From a virus: a DNA stretch of 55,931 bases. Position 1 is the stretch's first letter, and each line of letters begins with the position of its first letter. The stretch covers positions 1 to 55,931 of the IMG/VR virus record IMGVR_UViG_3300010354_000113. One strand, written 5' to 3'. Shown in pieces: positions 6,153 through 20,200 of this stretch. A program made the translations under genes and the position numbers. The notes beneath the pieces are model-generated. The model did not search any database. It saw only the letters and a program-made list of their open reading frames with translations, and was not told the origin of the DNA.

Positions 6153-8237
6153 ATGTCAGCAATTCCTTCACAATTAACATCTCTAGACTTCTTTGAGATT
6201 AAGGAGTCTATCAGATCATACCTCAGAACTCGTAAAGAATTCACAGATTACGATTTTGATGGTAGTAGTGCTTCATATCTGCTTGATATCCTAGCATACA
6301 ATACCTATTACACAGCGTTTAATGCAAACATGGCGTTAAACGAGTCATTTTTGGAAACTGCTACAGTTAGAGACAACATCGTAAAGGTAGCAAAGCAGTT
6401 AAACTATACTCCAAGGTCAATTAAAGCAGCAGTTGCGTGTGTTTCTCTGACTGCACAGACCACAATTGGTCTTGACAACGTTTCATATCCTGAATATGCA
6501 ACTCTTAAGAAGGGTGATATCTTTATTGCAGAGAATGCAAACGATAATTATACATTCTGCCTAACCAGAGACGTGCAAGTTCCCGTTGATAAATCAACTG
6601 GTTTAGCATCTTTTGAAAAAATCTTGATTTATCAAGGAAATCTGCTGAATTACAACTATACAGTTGATTATACTCGGAAACAAGATTTCATCATTCCTCA
6701 GGAAAACGTAGATACTCAACTAATTTATGTTGACATCTCGCCAAATGCACAATCAACTGAAGTTGACACATATAACCTTAACAAAAACGTAACCGAATTA
6801 AATTCTACATCTAGAGTTTACTTTTTAGAGGAAACTGATGACCTGAGATACAGATTGATTTTTGGTGATGGCATCATTGGTCGTAAATTGATTGATGGGG
6901 AGTATATCAACATCAGTTATGTGACGACATATGGTGCTGAAGCAAATGGTTCTTCCAACTTTGCCTATATCGGTAACATTATCGATAGTGATGGTCGCGT
7001 AGTTCCCCCTGCTGGCATCAATTTGCTGACAATCGATCCAGCCCAACAAGGCGAGGATAGAGAAACTGGATTGTCAATCAAGTTTAGAGCACCAAGGGCA
7101 TATGCAACTCAGAATAGAGCAGTTACTGAAGCAGATTACGAGCACATTGTTAGTGAAATCTATCCACAAGCGGCGTCTGTGACCGCCTATGGGGGCGAGA
7201 AACTGGTCCCTCCAGTATACGGCAAGGTCTACATCGCAATTCGCCCCAAAACAGGCACAAAACTTAATGCCACCACAAAGGTCAAAATCAAAAATGACCT
7301 GAAGCGTTATACCGTGGCATCTATTGAGCCTGTAATTATTGACCCAATGACATATTATGTCATTCCCAAGTCATATGTGTATTACAACGGCAACCAGACT
7401 GCTTTAAGTGGGTCCCAATTGGGCACTAAGTTACTTCAGAATATTGATCAATATAATAAGACAAATTCTTCAGATAAATTTGGTGGAAGAATTGATGGGT
7501 CCAAATTTGCTGCAATGTTAGACAATAGTGATACCTCAATTAGTGGTAGCGTTACTCAACTGACTCTTGGTCAAAATCTTGACCAATTTACCTTTGGAAA
7601 TGTATTCACTCAATGTTTAGATTTTGGCAACCCATTTTACAATCCATCAGATTTTGCTGGATCTGGCACTGGTAATGGAGACCCATGTGCTCCAAATTTT
7701 TCCGTTGTTAAGTCTGGCACATTTTATGCTACAGGATATTCTGAGGAAGTAGTAAATCTGCAACTACAAGACGGCACAACTGCTGGACAAATTACTACTC
7801 AAGTATTTTCAACAAATCAATCCAATCAAGCCTTGGTGCCAGTAACTATTAGAGATGATGGCAGAGGAAATCTTTTGCTTGTGACAAAGAGAAACGAGAA
7901 GGAGTTAATTCTTAATCCTTCTGTCGGTAGTGTTGATTACAATACTGGTCAAGTCTGTGTTGGTCCTTTGGCAATTGAAGGCACCCCAGACGACTCCGAA
8001 AGACTGCCAATTCAGGTTGTTCCATATGGCGGATCTATTAACATCCCACCTGGGGTTGACCCAACAATTTTCAATCCAAGTGTTAATCCGATTGATTACA
8101 CAATCAATGACATCCCAATCCCCACCTTCGATCCAAACAACTTTGGTGGATGGAATTTTGGTAACGTGTCGGGTATAAATATCATTGACTACCCAACGGA
8201 TACCTTCACATATCCCGTTTCAACGTCCTGTTTCTGA
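6153..8237 (+). CDS. gp6: gp6-like baseplate wedge subunit (baseplate J family)
   Basis: 694 residues; T4 gp6 is 660. The N-terminus (LTSLDFFEIKESIRSYLRTR, then DYDFDGSSASYLLDILAYNT) and the following 'NANMALNESFLETATVRDNI' are characteristic of gp6/baseplate-J proteins. The middle has 'YRLIFGDGIIGR' and 'FRAPRAYATQNRAVTEADYE', also family hallmarks. gp6 dimers form the continuous inner ring of the baseplate. The C-terminal 150 residues, Pro, Asn and Ile rich, seem less conserved. A perfect TATAAATA lies within the 3' end (8174-8181), probably serving the next gene. Confidence 0.93.
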   Translation: MSAIPSQLTSLDFFEIKESIRSYLRTRKEFTDYDFDGSSASYLLDILAYNTYYTAFNANMALNESFLETATVRDNIVKVAKQLNYTPRSIKAAVACVSLTAQTTIGLDNVSYPEYATLKKGDIFIAENANDNYTFCLTRDVQVPVDKSTGLASFEKILIYQGNLLNYNYTVDYTRKQDFIIPQENVDTQLIYVDISPNAQSTEVDTYNLNKNVTELNSTSRVYFLEETDDLRYRLIFGDGIIGRKLIDGEYINISYVTTYGAEANGSSNFAYIGNIIDSDGRVVPPAGINLLTIDPAQQGEDRETGLSIKFRAPRAYATQNRAVTEADYEHIVSEIYPQAASVTAYGGEKLVPPVYGKVYIAIRPKTGTKLNATTKVKIKNDLKRYTVASIEPVIIDPMTYYVIPKSYVYYNGNQTALSGSQLGTKLLQNIDQYNKTNSSDKFGGRIDGSKFAAMLDNSDTSISGSVTQLTLGQNLDQFTFGNVFTQCLDFGNPFYNPSDFAGSGTGNGDPCAPNFSVVKSGTFYATGYSEEVVNLQLQDGTTAGQITTQVFSTNQSNQALVPVTIRDDGRGNLLLVTKRNEKELILNPSVGSVDYNTGQVCVGPLAIEGTPDDSERLPIQVVPYGGSINIPPGVDPTIFNPSVNPIDYTINDIPIPTFDPNNFGGWNFGNVSGINIIDYPTDTFTYPVSTSCF
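8174..8181 (+). promoter_or_regulatory. Perfect T4-type late octamer TATAAATA
   Basis: TATAAATA, identical to the T4 late promoter consensus, sits inside the end of gp6, 73 bases upstream of the giant gene's ATG at 8255. Such an octamer can occur by chance in AT-rich coding DNA, but its place just before the longest gene is suggestive. Confidence 0.45.
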
Positions 8238-8254
8238 TAATACAGATAAGATAG

Positions 8255-11200
8255 ATGCAAAAGAATATCGCAGTCTCGGACAGAGTTGAATTTCAACTCC
8301 CAGAATTCATTCGTGAGGAAGACAGACAGTTTGTCAATTTTCTTTTTGAGTACTACAAGTCTCAAGAGAAAACTGGCAGACCTTATGATATTCTAAACAA
8401 CCTTCTGAATTATCTGGACCTTGACAACTATGATTCGGATAGTCTGTCAAAGGATACCCAACTGTTGACAGACATTGGTGTTTATGACACCAAGATTGAG
8501 ATTGAAAGTATTGATGGATTCCAACCATCAGATGGTTCCATCATGATCGATAATGAAGTCATTTACTACGAGTCAGTTACTCGTGGTCCTGACGCAATTA
8601 TCACTCCTGGCGTATCTTTCTCTCAGTTTAATAAGAAAAAGCAACTTCTGGAAAATCCATTTCCACTGTTCGATGGTGTAAGAAATAAGTTTCCACTTGC
8701 ATTCCTTGGCACTCCAGTAGCACCCCCATCACCTGAGCACCTTATCGTTATTACATATAACGAAATGAAGATTCCAGGTGTTGATTATTTCCTGGAAGGT
8801 GATGAGATCAGATTCGCAATTCCACCAAGAGCACGCACAGGTGCTGATGACTCAGAGTTTACTCAAATCATCTATCTGATTGGTTATGCTGATCAAGAAA
8901 TTATCACAACGGATTCGATTCCCTGGCAAGAATGGCAGGGCACTAAGTCATATCCACTTAGACTAAACACTGCACAATATACGCCAACTTCAGAGATTGG
9001 TCTAGTTATCAACAAGAATGGCAGACTTCAAGTGCCATATGAAGACTATACTGTTTATAACCAAGAAGTAGTCTTTAGATACCCAATTGGGTCTGCGGAT
9101 AATATTCACATTCGCTCTGTAGAGTATATTGCACCTGCATATGGTAGTGGTGCAACTGCTGTTGTTGCAGTAAGTCCAAATGGACAAGTAAATAAGGTTA
9201 TCGCTAAAGATGGTGGAAGCAACTATCGTTTAGATTTTGCTCCAAAAATTGCAATTCAAAGCAAAGAGAGTGGTAAAGGTGCTACTGCTAGATCTTTGGT
9301 CGGAGGTATCAAAAATATTAATCTGATCGATGGTGGGCAAGGTTATACCTCATACAATCCTCCAATTCCAACAATTCTTGCTCCATCCAATCCCAATGGC
9401 ACTCCAGCAAGACTGTCATTAACTGTTAATGACACAACTGGTCAGGTTGACACTATCACAATTGATAATTCTGGTAGTGGTTATGATTTCATCCCAGCAA
9501 TTACCTTTGTCAACCCAGGTGGTGCAAGAATTAGTAACCCAACTATCGATAGTGAGGGTAGAATTAACAATGCATCGATTCAAGTCCTGAGCAGAGGTGG
9601 CAACTACACAAATCCACCAGAAGTTTATATTGATCCTGCACCCGAAGGTGGTATCAATGCTCAAGCAATTTCTAGAGTTGACCAAGATGGTCAGGTGTAT
9701 GAAATTTCCATTGTAAACCGTGGTAGAGGATATACTACTCCCCCAAGAGCACGCATCATCGACCCAATCGGTGCACAAGTCCTCGATGTGACTGTTGCAT
9801 CTGGATCAGTGACAAATATTGAGATGTTAACTGGTGGTCGTGGTTATACTGATGCACCTTCTGTCTATATTGTTGATGACAGAAAAGACGCATATGGTGA
9901 ACCAATCGGTGGCACAGGTGCAACCGCAGTTGCTACCATTTTTAATGGGGAAATCACAGATATCAATATTACAAACTTTGGTGAGGGTTATTCTGCAGAG
10001 TTTCCTCCAAAGATTTTTATTGCAGAACCAAAATCTGCCAGAGCATCTGTTGCTGTTGGATTTGGTGAAGTAACTGGTTTTGACATTTTCCAAAATGGTG
10101 AGGGTTATTCGCCTTCAGCATTCCTGAATTGCTCTAGAGGTGTATCTGGTCCAGTTGCATACGACCAATTACACAATGAAATCTATGCGGGCGAGAAATC
10201 ACTTCGTCAATCGAATCACCTCGCTGGCACCACTGTAATTAATCTCGACTCTCTGTTTATTAGAGAGGTATTTGATAAGTTTAGAAGGCAGTATCTACCA
10301 ACAATCGAGATTGACTACTCGGCAGTCAATCCAGTTCAGATTGTAAAAAGTATTAAAGACTTCTACATCTCAAAGGGCACAAAACTCGCTACACAATACC
10401 TCTTCAAAATTATGTTTGGAGAGGAAATTGATGTTTACTACCCCAAGGATGAAATTATCAGTCCATCTGCTGCTAATTGGGTTGTAGACACCATTCTTCG
10501 TGCTGAATTGATTTCTGGTAATCCAGATAACTTGATTGACTCCGAATTAATTCAATATGCAGACAATGTAGACCTTAATGTGAAGGGCGCTTCTGCTCTG
10601 ATTGAAAACGTAATCAGCATCATCCAGGGAACAGATACAATTTACGAATTGGCAATTTCAGAAGAAACCCTTAATGGGTCTTTTGTTATTCCATATAAAA
10701 CGACTCTCGTTGAGCCATTAGATACAGACTCTCAGATTATCACCGTTGACTCAACAATCGGATGGCCAGAGAGAAATGGCACTATCTTAATCAATGATGA
10801 AGAGGAAGTCCAATATAAGGAGAAATCACTTAACCAATTCATCGAATGCACCAGAAGCAAAAATGGTGTTGTAGAAGATTGGGATCCTGGCACCAAAATC
10901 TTCAGTGATATCTTTGTTTACACCAACAAGGGAACTGATATTGAGTGCAAACTCAGAGTTTTGGGTATTGCCGAAGCGGGCACAACTATTCTGGATAACA
11001 CTGGGTCATATTATCTGCCTGGAGACAAGCTGAAAGTTGCAAACCTTGGTTCAACTGCTGAAGGTGAAGAGAGACTTTCTTCTTGGTTATATAATGTCAA
11101 GAAACTCATCAAGATTGATACTATTGAGCCTGGTGGTGTTAATAACCAGACTGCTACTGTATATTGTGAAAATCCTCACGGTCTTCTGGTATCTGACCAA

Positions 11201-14200
11201 GTTACAATTTATGGTGCAAACCCAGTTGTATACAACGGCACCTTTATTGTAACTTCTCGTATTGACGATTTTACATTCTCATATCAATTAAATGTGCCTA
11301 CTAATATTATCCCACAGGGTAATATTCTTTTGTCAGTTGACCTCAATAGAGGTAAATCTGATGTGCCATCTATCAATAAAGTAATCAGTGAGTTTACTAC
11401 CAATATTCAGAATACATTCTTTAATAGTGATTATGTCTATATTGCTGCGTCTGGTCTTCCAAACTACAAAATTGGTCCTTTCACTGGTTCAGCTCTGATT
11501 CCTGGTAACCAACGCAAACTATTCAGACTACCAAGAAAAGTCCAAACTATCTCAGAAAGAAAAGATATTGTTCCTGGCACTCCAATTGGCGCATGGATAA
11601 ATGGTGTTTCGATTTGGTCTTATAAGTCTCGTGAATTTGTAAGATTTGGTCCAATAACATCAATCGATGTTATTGATGGTGGTATCAAATATGACGCTGG
11701 AAACAAACCATCTCTAGAAATTTCAGGTGGTGGTGGCACTGGGGCATCTGCAGAAGTAGTTATTAATGGTCAACTGGTATCATTTGAAGTTACTAATGAG
11801 GGTAGTGGATATATTGAGCAACCACTGGTCTCCATTGTCGGCGGTGGTGGTAGTGGTGCTACAGCGCAAGCAATCGTCACTGGCGGTAGAGTAACAAGAA
11901 TCCTGGTTGAGCAACCTGGCACAGGTTATATCTCACAACCCAGCGTTTCAATCACTGGTGGTGGTGGCACTGGTGCTACAGCAACCGCTAATGTTAGGGG
12001 TCCTGTAGAATCAGTATTTCTCACAAGTGCTGGTAATGGGTATACTGAAATTCCAACAATTAAGTTAAATTCTGGTGAAGGTGCCCTTGCACAACCAATT
12101 GTAATCAATGGTCGTATTGTTTCTATTGCTATTATCAACTCAGGTGCTGGGTATACCACACCACCAACGGTTGTAATTAATGGCGATGGTTTTGGTGCAA
12201 TTGCAAAGGCAAATATTGGCACTGTTGGTGAAGACAAGGGCAGAGTGCTGAGCGTTGAAATTACTAATAGGGGTATTGGATACACTCAAGGCAATACTAC
12301 AATTAGATTGGAGTCAATTGGAGAAAACGCAGTATTCCAAGCAAATGTATTTGAATGGAATAAGAACCTGCAAGCAGACCTTTCTACCAAATTTGACTCT
12401 GCTAGAGGTTATGTTTTCACTGGTTATAATAACCAATTTGGTGGTGAGTATGCTCACCTTTCTGACCCTAAAGAGTTGAGATATGTAGTTGGTGATAATG
12501 TTTTCCGCAATCCAGTCACTCAACAGTTCCAAGAATTAACATCAAACTATAAGCACTCCCCAATTTTGGGTTGGGCATTTGATGGCAACCCAATTTACGG
12601 TCCATATGGATATGATGACCCAACTGACCAGAATAGCGGTATTAGAAGACTGCGTACATCTTTTAAATTAAAGACAAATATTGTATTTGATGAAAATACC
12701 AATCCCAATCCAAGTCGTATTGATGGTCCTTCACTGACAGAGTATCCTGCAGGATCATTTATTGATGACTACTTCTATGATTTCCAGTCTGGCGATTTAG
12801 ACAATTATAACGGTCGTTTCTGTAAGACTCCAGAATTCCCAGATGGAGTTTATGCATACTTCATCACAATCGATGCTTCCGATGCTGGTAAGGCAGAATT
12901 TCCATACATCATTGGTCCCAAATATAACTCACTGCCTGATAGTTGGAACTTTACTCAAGGAGCAACTCAGGAAAATATCCCTGCAGATATTGTGAGATTC
13001 AGAGACCCATATGTTGACGTTGATATTGATGTCGATCGTCAACCAAATCAAGAGTCCAATGTCTTAACTACTGAGATTGAAGGTTATCCTATTATCTTTG
13101 AGATTCAAGACTCCAATAATGATGGTTTGATTGATGCTAACGAGCAACAGGAGTTTCTTGAGTTATCCGAAGAACCAACTCTGCAAATCTTTGATTACTT
13201 CCCACAAGTATCTTCTGAGTCTAGAGTTGATATTGAAGTTGAGAGCACAACTCAGTTTGAAGATGCTAAGATTGATGGATTTGTTATTGAAAATCCAGGT
13301 GTATCCTATCAGGTTGGAGATACTGTATTCTTTGATAATGAGGGCACTGGTGGTTTTGGTGCTTCTGCCCTTATTGAGTCGGTTAAAGGACAGAAGATTC
13401 TTGGTTATACTAAAGAAATTATTGCAGATAAACCCTACGGTGTTATTACAACAGAAATTGAGCACGAATTGCGTCAGGATGATGAAATCCTTGTAAATTC
13501 AACACCCATCTTAGATAATACCAATAAGACCTTTAAAGTAAAGGTCGTAGCAGGTATTGAGCGTATCAATATCATTCAAAGTGGTGTTGGTTACAATCGA
13601 GACATTCCACCAACCTTCGAACTGATTACATCAGCAGGTCAAGATGGTCAACTTGAGTTGATTCTTGAAAATACTGGTCAAATCAATAAAGTAAAAATTG
13701 TCAATTCTGGTAATGCATACGACCCCGAAAATCCTCCAGAGATTCGCGTATCACACCCTCAACAATTCAAGAAAACTCGTTATTGGTTAACTGAATATTA
13801 CGAGGCAACTAGCACTGTAAGAATCATTCACTCAGTTACAACATCAGATAGATACACCTACATTTGCGGTAGTATCACTGAGTCTGATGGTGATATGTCT
13901 GGTTTTATCGCCAAGTTTGATGACCTTGGCGCAAGAGTGTGGCAGAGAAATCTGCTTCCACAGAATTCTGGACAAAAGAGAGTTGAATTCATCAAGATGG
14001 TCATTGATGAGGAATTTGAAAATGATGTCATCTATGTGGTTGGTCAATCCTATAATCCAACTACCTCACAATACAGTCCAGATGTATTCCTAGCGCAGTA
14101 TGAGTCTGGATTTAACAATGCAAACGCTCCAGATGGCATTCTGAGGTGGCAAAGATCTATTGCTGGTATTTCTGGCACTACTAGAAGAGATTATGTGACT

Positions 14201-17200
14201 TCTCTTGCATTAGACCAAGAGAAGAAGATTTATATTGGTGGTTACACTGATACCAACTCACCAGACCCAGATGATATGTGGGTAATTCAGTGTGATTTTG
14301 ATGGTGACATTAAAGAGAAGCGTAAGATTGCATCGGCAGATGGTTCTGAGAGACTTTACCAGATTCATCTGATTTCTGATGATAATTTCTTCTTTGTTGG
14401 TGTAAATGAAGATACGGATGACCTCATCTTTGGTCAATTCTTCTTTGATGGTGCAAATATTGAAATTGATTGGATTCGTCAGATTGCTGTTATTGGTGGT
14501 CAAGTAAGAAATCCCAAATTTACAGTTGATGATTATGGTGCATGTATTCTTGTTTGGGATGTGTATAACGGCACTACAAGCAAGTTTGAAAAAATCCAAA
14601 TCAACAAATTCCAGATTTCAACTGCCAATGCACAGTGGGAATGGGCAAAGAGCATTACTCTAAATACATCCTTCCTGTCAATTAATCATGCAAACGTTAG
14701 CGTTGACGTATTTGGCAACTACACTATTGTAGCAGACGTTGTTGAGTCGCAAAATGAAAGATATTCAATCATCCATTACTTGAAGTATGATGGTACTATC
14801 ATTAAAGAAACCAAAGTTGTAGATGTAAGTAATATTGGTTTTAGTGCTAAGAATCATACTGTTGACAACTCTGGTGACTGCATCATCGCAGCAAACCGTC
14901 AACAATCAGACCAACTCGCATCCTTTAGATTTAATACTGTAGGTGATATTGAGTTTGATTTTACAAAGCAGAATTTGGCAACTTGGACATATGTTGACCA
15001 AGCAAATGTTGTTTTGGATACAACCATCTATAAGTATGGCACTGGATCTTTGAAGTATGTTGCAGGTGCAAAACCAGCATCTCTGACAGGGTTTGACATT
15101 ACACCAAACGAGTGGTCTGCTAGAGCATGGTTCTCGATGAATACAACTGCTTGGTCAACTGCTCATCAACCAACATTCTTTGAGTTTGTACCAGCAACAG
15201 GAAACCGAATTCGTTTTGATATTGATGGTGATTCTGGCAGTGCCAACTACCAAAAGATATTGATTTATGTAAATGGAACTTTAGCAGCATCATCAACAAC
15301 TGCAACTTCTTGGTCGGCATTTGCATCTGGTGCATGGGTGCATGTTACCTTCCAAAAACGCCAAGAGTCCCTGGGTCTCTATAAGTATGAGGTATTCATT
15401 AATGGCAACCTGCAACTGAGTTATCAGACAACAGATGACATTCATCTGGATGATATTGTGATTGGTGGTCCATCCGTATTACCAACTACAACAAATTGCT
15501 TTATCGGTAATATTGACGACTTGGTAATTGATGATATTGCACCATATGAAAATGCATACACAGTCCCAACGTCTGAGATTGCTATTACAACATCAGATTC
15601 TGACGTTGTTTTAGTTAAGTTTGACCGTTTGCATACGAATAGAGGTGGTTACACTCTCCAAGACGTAACCCGTTATGGCGAATTGGAGTTCAGTGATATT
15701 GAAACTGCAACTACTTGGGTGAATATTAACATTCCAGCATTCCAAGCTTGGGAAGAAGGTCCTGGTGGTTTGCAAATCCTCGACATGTCGCAGGTTATCT
15801 CCACATTTAACCCAACAACATATACATTATCTACTGCCAAGTATCAGTATGCATCTAAGACCTCCACGGTGCCATCACCTAGAGGTAAGAGATTAATTAT
15901 CGATTGCGACGTAATCAATAAATTCTATCTTAAGGATGCATCTTACCAGAAGATTGATAATGTGTTGGAATTCACACTAAATCAAAGTGCATTCTTAACA
16001 AAATACAGCATCATTCAGCAATTTAACGCACAGGGTGTTACCACAGCATTTGGTACTATTGTAGGCGTCCCAGAGGGCACTCTTGCAAATCCTGGTATTG
16101 GCACCAAATACAAAGTTGGTAAGATTTATGGCACATTCAATTCTACCGACCGCCTCAGAACAACTGCAGGTGATGTAAATGAAATTATCGGTGAGTATTT
16201 CGATACTGAAGAAGCAGAGCAACCATGGGTAGCAGGTGGCACATACGCTATCGGTGATAGAGTCTACGCAAACAGAAGAATCTATCAATCACAGAGTGCT
16301 GGCACCGCAGGTACCATTTCACCTCAACATACATCAGGCACTGCATCTGATGGAAGTTTGGATTGGGCATTAGTTGATGATGCTGGTAAGTTTGATATCG
16401 ATCTTACCGAAAAACCATACCCAAGACCCATCTATGCTGGTCTTGACATGCCTGAGTGGGATTCCCAAAAGTTATATGCTGTTGGTCAGAGAGTCTGGTG
16501 GAAACTGAATGTTTATCAGGTTGCAGTAGGCGGTGGAGGTGTTTCTGGCACCAATCCCCCAGTCCACACAACTGGCAGCCAATCCGATGGTAGTGTTACT
16601 TGGGAATTTGTAGAAACCCTTGAACAAATCTCTCCATATGCAAGATTTATGGAGTATGACCAGGGAAATAACTACAGCGTCCTCATCGAAGAGATTCACC
16701 CTGGGTCTAGTTACATTCCAGGAGATGTTGTAAGTCTGAGATCCAATAACATTCAGTTAGACTCTTCAAGAAAGCAGGTAAGAATCGTTGGATTCCCATC
16801 TGTTAAGAAAATTCGCGTGACTGCACGCCTTGAAAAAGATATCATCCCAACCCAGTTTGATAGGACTGACCTTGTATATTGCACATCAACAAGTCCCCAC
16901 TTCTATAACATCTCCGATATCATCTACACTGAAGGTTTCCAGGGCGATCAGTTTGATGGTTCATTCTTTGTCCAAGATGTCATTGGTAGCAGAGAATTTA
17001 CTTTCGCTATTCGCAATGCTGCCGTTTCAGATCCAGTATTTAATGCTGGAGCAATCAGCAATGTCAACATTTACGCTAAGCACCCAACACTGAGATTCAC
17101 TAAGAATCACCAGTATAACTTTGACCTTAGTGACCCATCAAACTTTGGTTATTATCTGTCATTCTCTCAAGATAACCAGTATAAACTGGAGTATTCATTC

Positions 17201-20200
17201 AATAATATTGTTAGAGAAGGCACTCCAGGTATCCAGGCAGCTGGTGCGGCACCATTCGTAAAATTCCTGGTAATTGGAGATATTACAAATATCTCATATT
17301 ATTTTGACCCATCACGCACAGGTAGCAACTCTCCTGTTGGTGCAAATTCGTTTATTGATGTTTATGCAACCCCATATCAAGGAAGATTTAAGATTGCTCA
17401 AGTTGTTAATGATTTTACATTCAAATTCCCACTCGTAAGAGAGCCAGAAAAGAATTCTGCAGAGATTGGTGTTGACGACCAAGATAAGGAATACTCCTTC
17501 TACTCAACAACATCTACCAGAGCAGTTGGTCCTATTAATAGCATCAAACTGGTATCTCCTGGTGGTTTCTATAAGAAACTCCCAATTATTAAAGAGATTG
17601 CATCCTTCCGCCAGATTGAAAAAATTGTCATTAATGATGGGGGAACAGAATATTCCCCAGGCGTCTATTATGATGTCCAAATTGCAGGTGATGGTGAAGG
17701 TGCACGATGCATTGTCACTGTGGACTTCGATGATGAAGTTGGGTCTGGCACAATTACCAAGATTCAAGTTACAGACCCAGGTAAAGGTTATACATTTGCA
17801 TCCCTTGATATTGATTCTATTCCTGGCATTCTTGGACCCACACTTGCTGGTTCTGGTGCCTCAGCAACTGTTGTTATTCCAGAAGAAGGTAGTGGTGCCT
17901 CAGTATTCCTTACAGGTAGAAATATCGGTAAGATTAAGAGACTTAAGAATAATGAGTTTGGTTTCGGTTATTCGCACGACTACACTCTGAAACCAGAAAT
18001 TACATTCCCAGTCAACCTGCAACTCTTCAATACTTCTATTCTTTCGGAAATCAAGATTACAGACCCTGGCAGCGGTTACACTTCTGCTCCTGCAGTTGTG
18101 ATTGAAGGTGGTGGCGGCGTAGGTGCTGAGGCAGTCGCTGTTGTAAAAAATAATCGTTTAAATGAGATTCAAATCAAAAATCCTGGTGCTGGTTACTCAT
18201 CCGAGCCTACAGTCACCCTGAAGTCTGAGTTTAACTACGTTGTTAACCTTGACCTTAACTATCTGCAGTTTAACTTCCCACATGGCATTACAACAGGTGC
18301 TGCCATCCAATTCCGTGCAGATAATATTGGATCTATTGAAGGTGATCTTCCAAAACCAAGTAGTGCTGGTTTAACAACTCTTGTTGAGGGTCAAATCTAT
18401 TATGCAATTGCTGGAGAAATTAACTCCCTTGAGCCAGACCAAATCCGCTTTGCACTTACCCCACAATCCGCTGCAGCAGGTGATTATATCACATTCCTGA
18501 CTCAGGGTAGTGGTCGCCAAGTGTTGCTTACCGAAGTCTTTGGCGGTAAAGCAGTTGCAGTGGTGGAAACTTCCAGATTCTTGGAGGGTGAAACTGTATT
18601 CCAAGGTAACACCCTGGAGCAGGCATCTGCCATTGGCAAAGTATCCACAAACACAGGTTGGCAGATTGGTCCTAAGATTCTTAAGATTGTGGACTACAAT
18701 GGTGACTGGAAAGTTGGCGAAAAGGTCAATGGTGTCATCTCTAAAGCATCTGGTATCATTGATAACCTTAGTATTGCTCGTGGTGTGCTCAACATTGGTT
18801 CACTCACTAAGACCCCTGGTAAGTTTATCGATGACGTTGGCAAGCCATCTGAGATTGTCCAAAAGATTCAGGACTCCTTCTTCTACCAAAACTTCTCTTA
18901 TGTGATTAAGTCGGATATCCCCATCACTAAGTGGAAGAATCAGATTCTGCAAAACAACCACCCAGCAGGTTTTCTGATGTTTGGTCAGTTACAACTGACT
19001 GGTGGTAAAGATATTTCTGGTCGCAAAATTGCAACTGAGTTTACTAAAGAAGTAAACATCAATAACTATGCAAACATTAATCAGATTACATCATTTGCTG
19101 CAGCACAACCAATCTACACAGATTACAATAACACCGAAGTCCTCTTCCGTAAGAAGCGCCTGACATCTTCGGAAGAAATCTTGACATCTATTGTTAAGAA
19201 ACTTGATAATGTTTCAAATCTTTTCAATGGCATTGAAAAGTCATTCCCAATTACTGTTGAGGGTGAGCAAGTAATCGTTAATAGTAACCAGTTACTGATT
19301 ACTTTGAATGGTATCATTCAAGCACCTGGAGAGTCTTATCAAGTAGTTGGTGGCAACATTGTCTTCTCCGAACCACCAAGACCAGCATCTAGAGTCAACT
19401 ATAGAACTTTAGGCATTACACCTATTCCAATTTACAGAATCAATCTGTATTCTGGCACAGTAGGTATTGCTAACTATGGTATCTTCCCAACTCTGGGTCA
19501 ACAGGTACAAGGTCAAAATACCAATACTTTTGGCACAGTAATCGACTCTGGCACAAACCACATTGATGTCATCAACATCACTGGTAGTGGATTCCAGTTG
19601 AATGAAGAAATTACTAGAGGCACACTCTTCTCTGCTCTGGTGGAGTCGGTGACTCTACTCAACACTGAGACTATCTTCAGATTTGGTGAGTCAATCACAA
19701 ACCTTGAGGGCGATACTGCAATCATTGAGGAAGTTAACATTGACCCAGAAGGTAATGTAGTTGACAGAGTTGTTGTAAGTAAGACTTCGGGCACTGCTGA
19801 GTTTGAAACTGGCATCTTTGATATTAGACTAAATGAATTCATCTACTCAGCATCCAGCAAGATTGCTGGTAAGGTAACCTTTATTTCACCTTATATTGAC
19901 CCAGCAACTGAAGATCCTGTGGATGAGTTGATTCTTAACCCAGGGTCCACCTTCTATGGTTTGCTGTTTGAGCGTCTGGTGAGTATCACCAACCCCAACG
20001 TCATCCTTGATGATATTTCCAAGTCATCGATTACTGCAACAGAATTGTATGACTCGGGAAATAGAATCAACGCCAACTTCTTAAGTTTTGAAGATGTCAG
20101 AAGCACAGAGGTTACCTATACTGACCTTACTAATGGCACTCTTATCGATGGCGAGTTGGTTTCAAATAAGAAAGTAACTTATACAAATCCTGTGACAGCA

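Noticed and set aside
14660-14666. CTAAATA inside the giant gene
   Set aside because: Located in the middle of the propeller-like coding segment with no gene start nearby. It shows that the heptamer also occurs by chance, so only junction copies were reported as promoters.
17466-17990. Plus-strand alternative frame of 174 codons within the giant gene
   Set aside because: Translation is Leu/Gln/Ser-rich without domains and lies wholly inside a GxGY region whose main frame is regular. Treated as a shadow.
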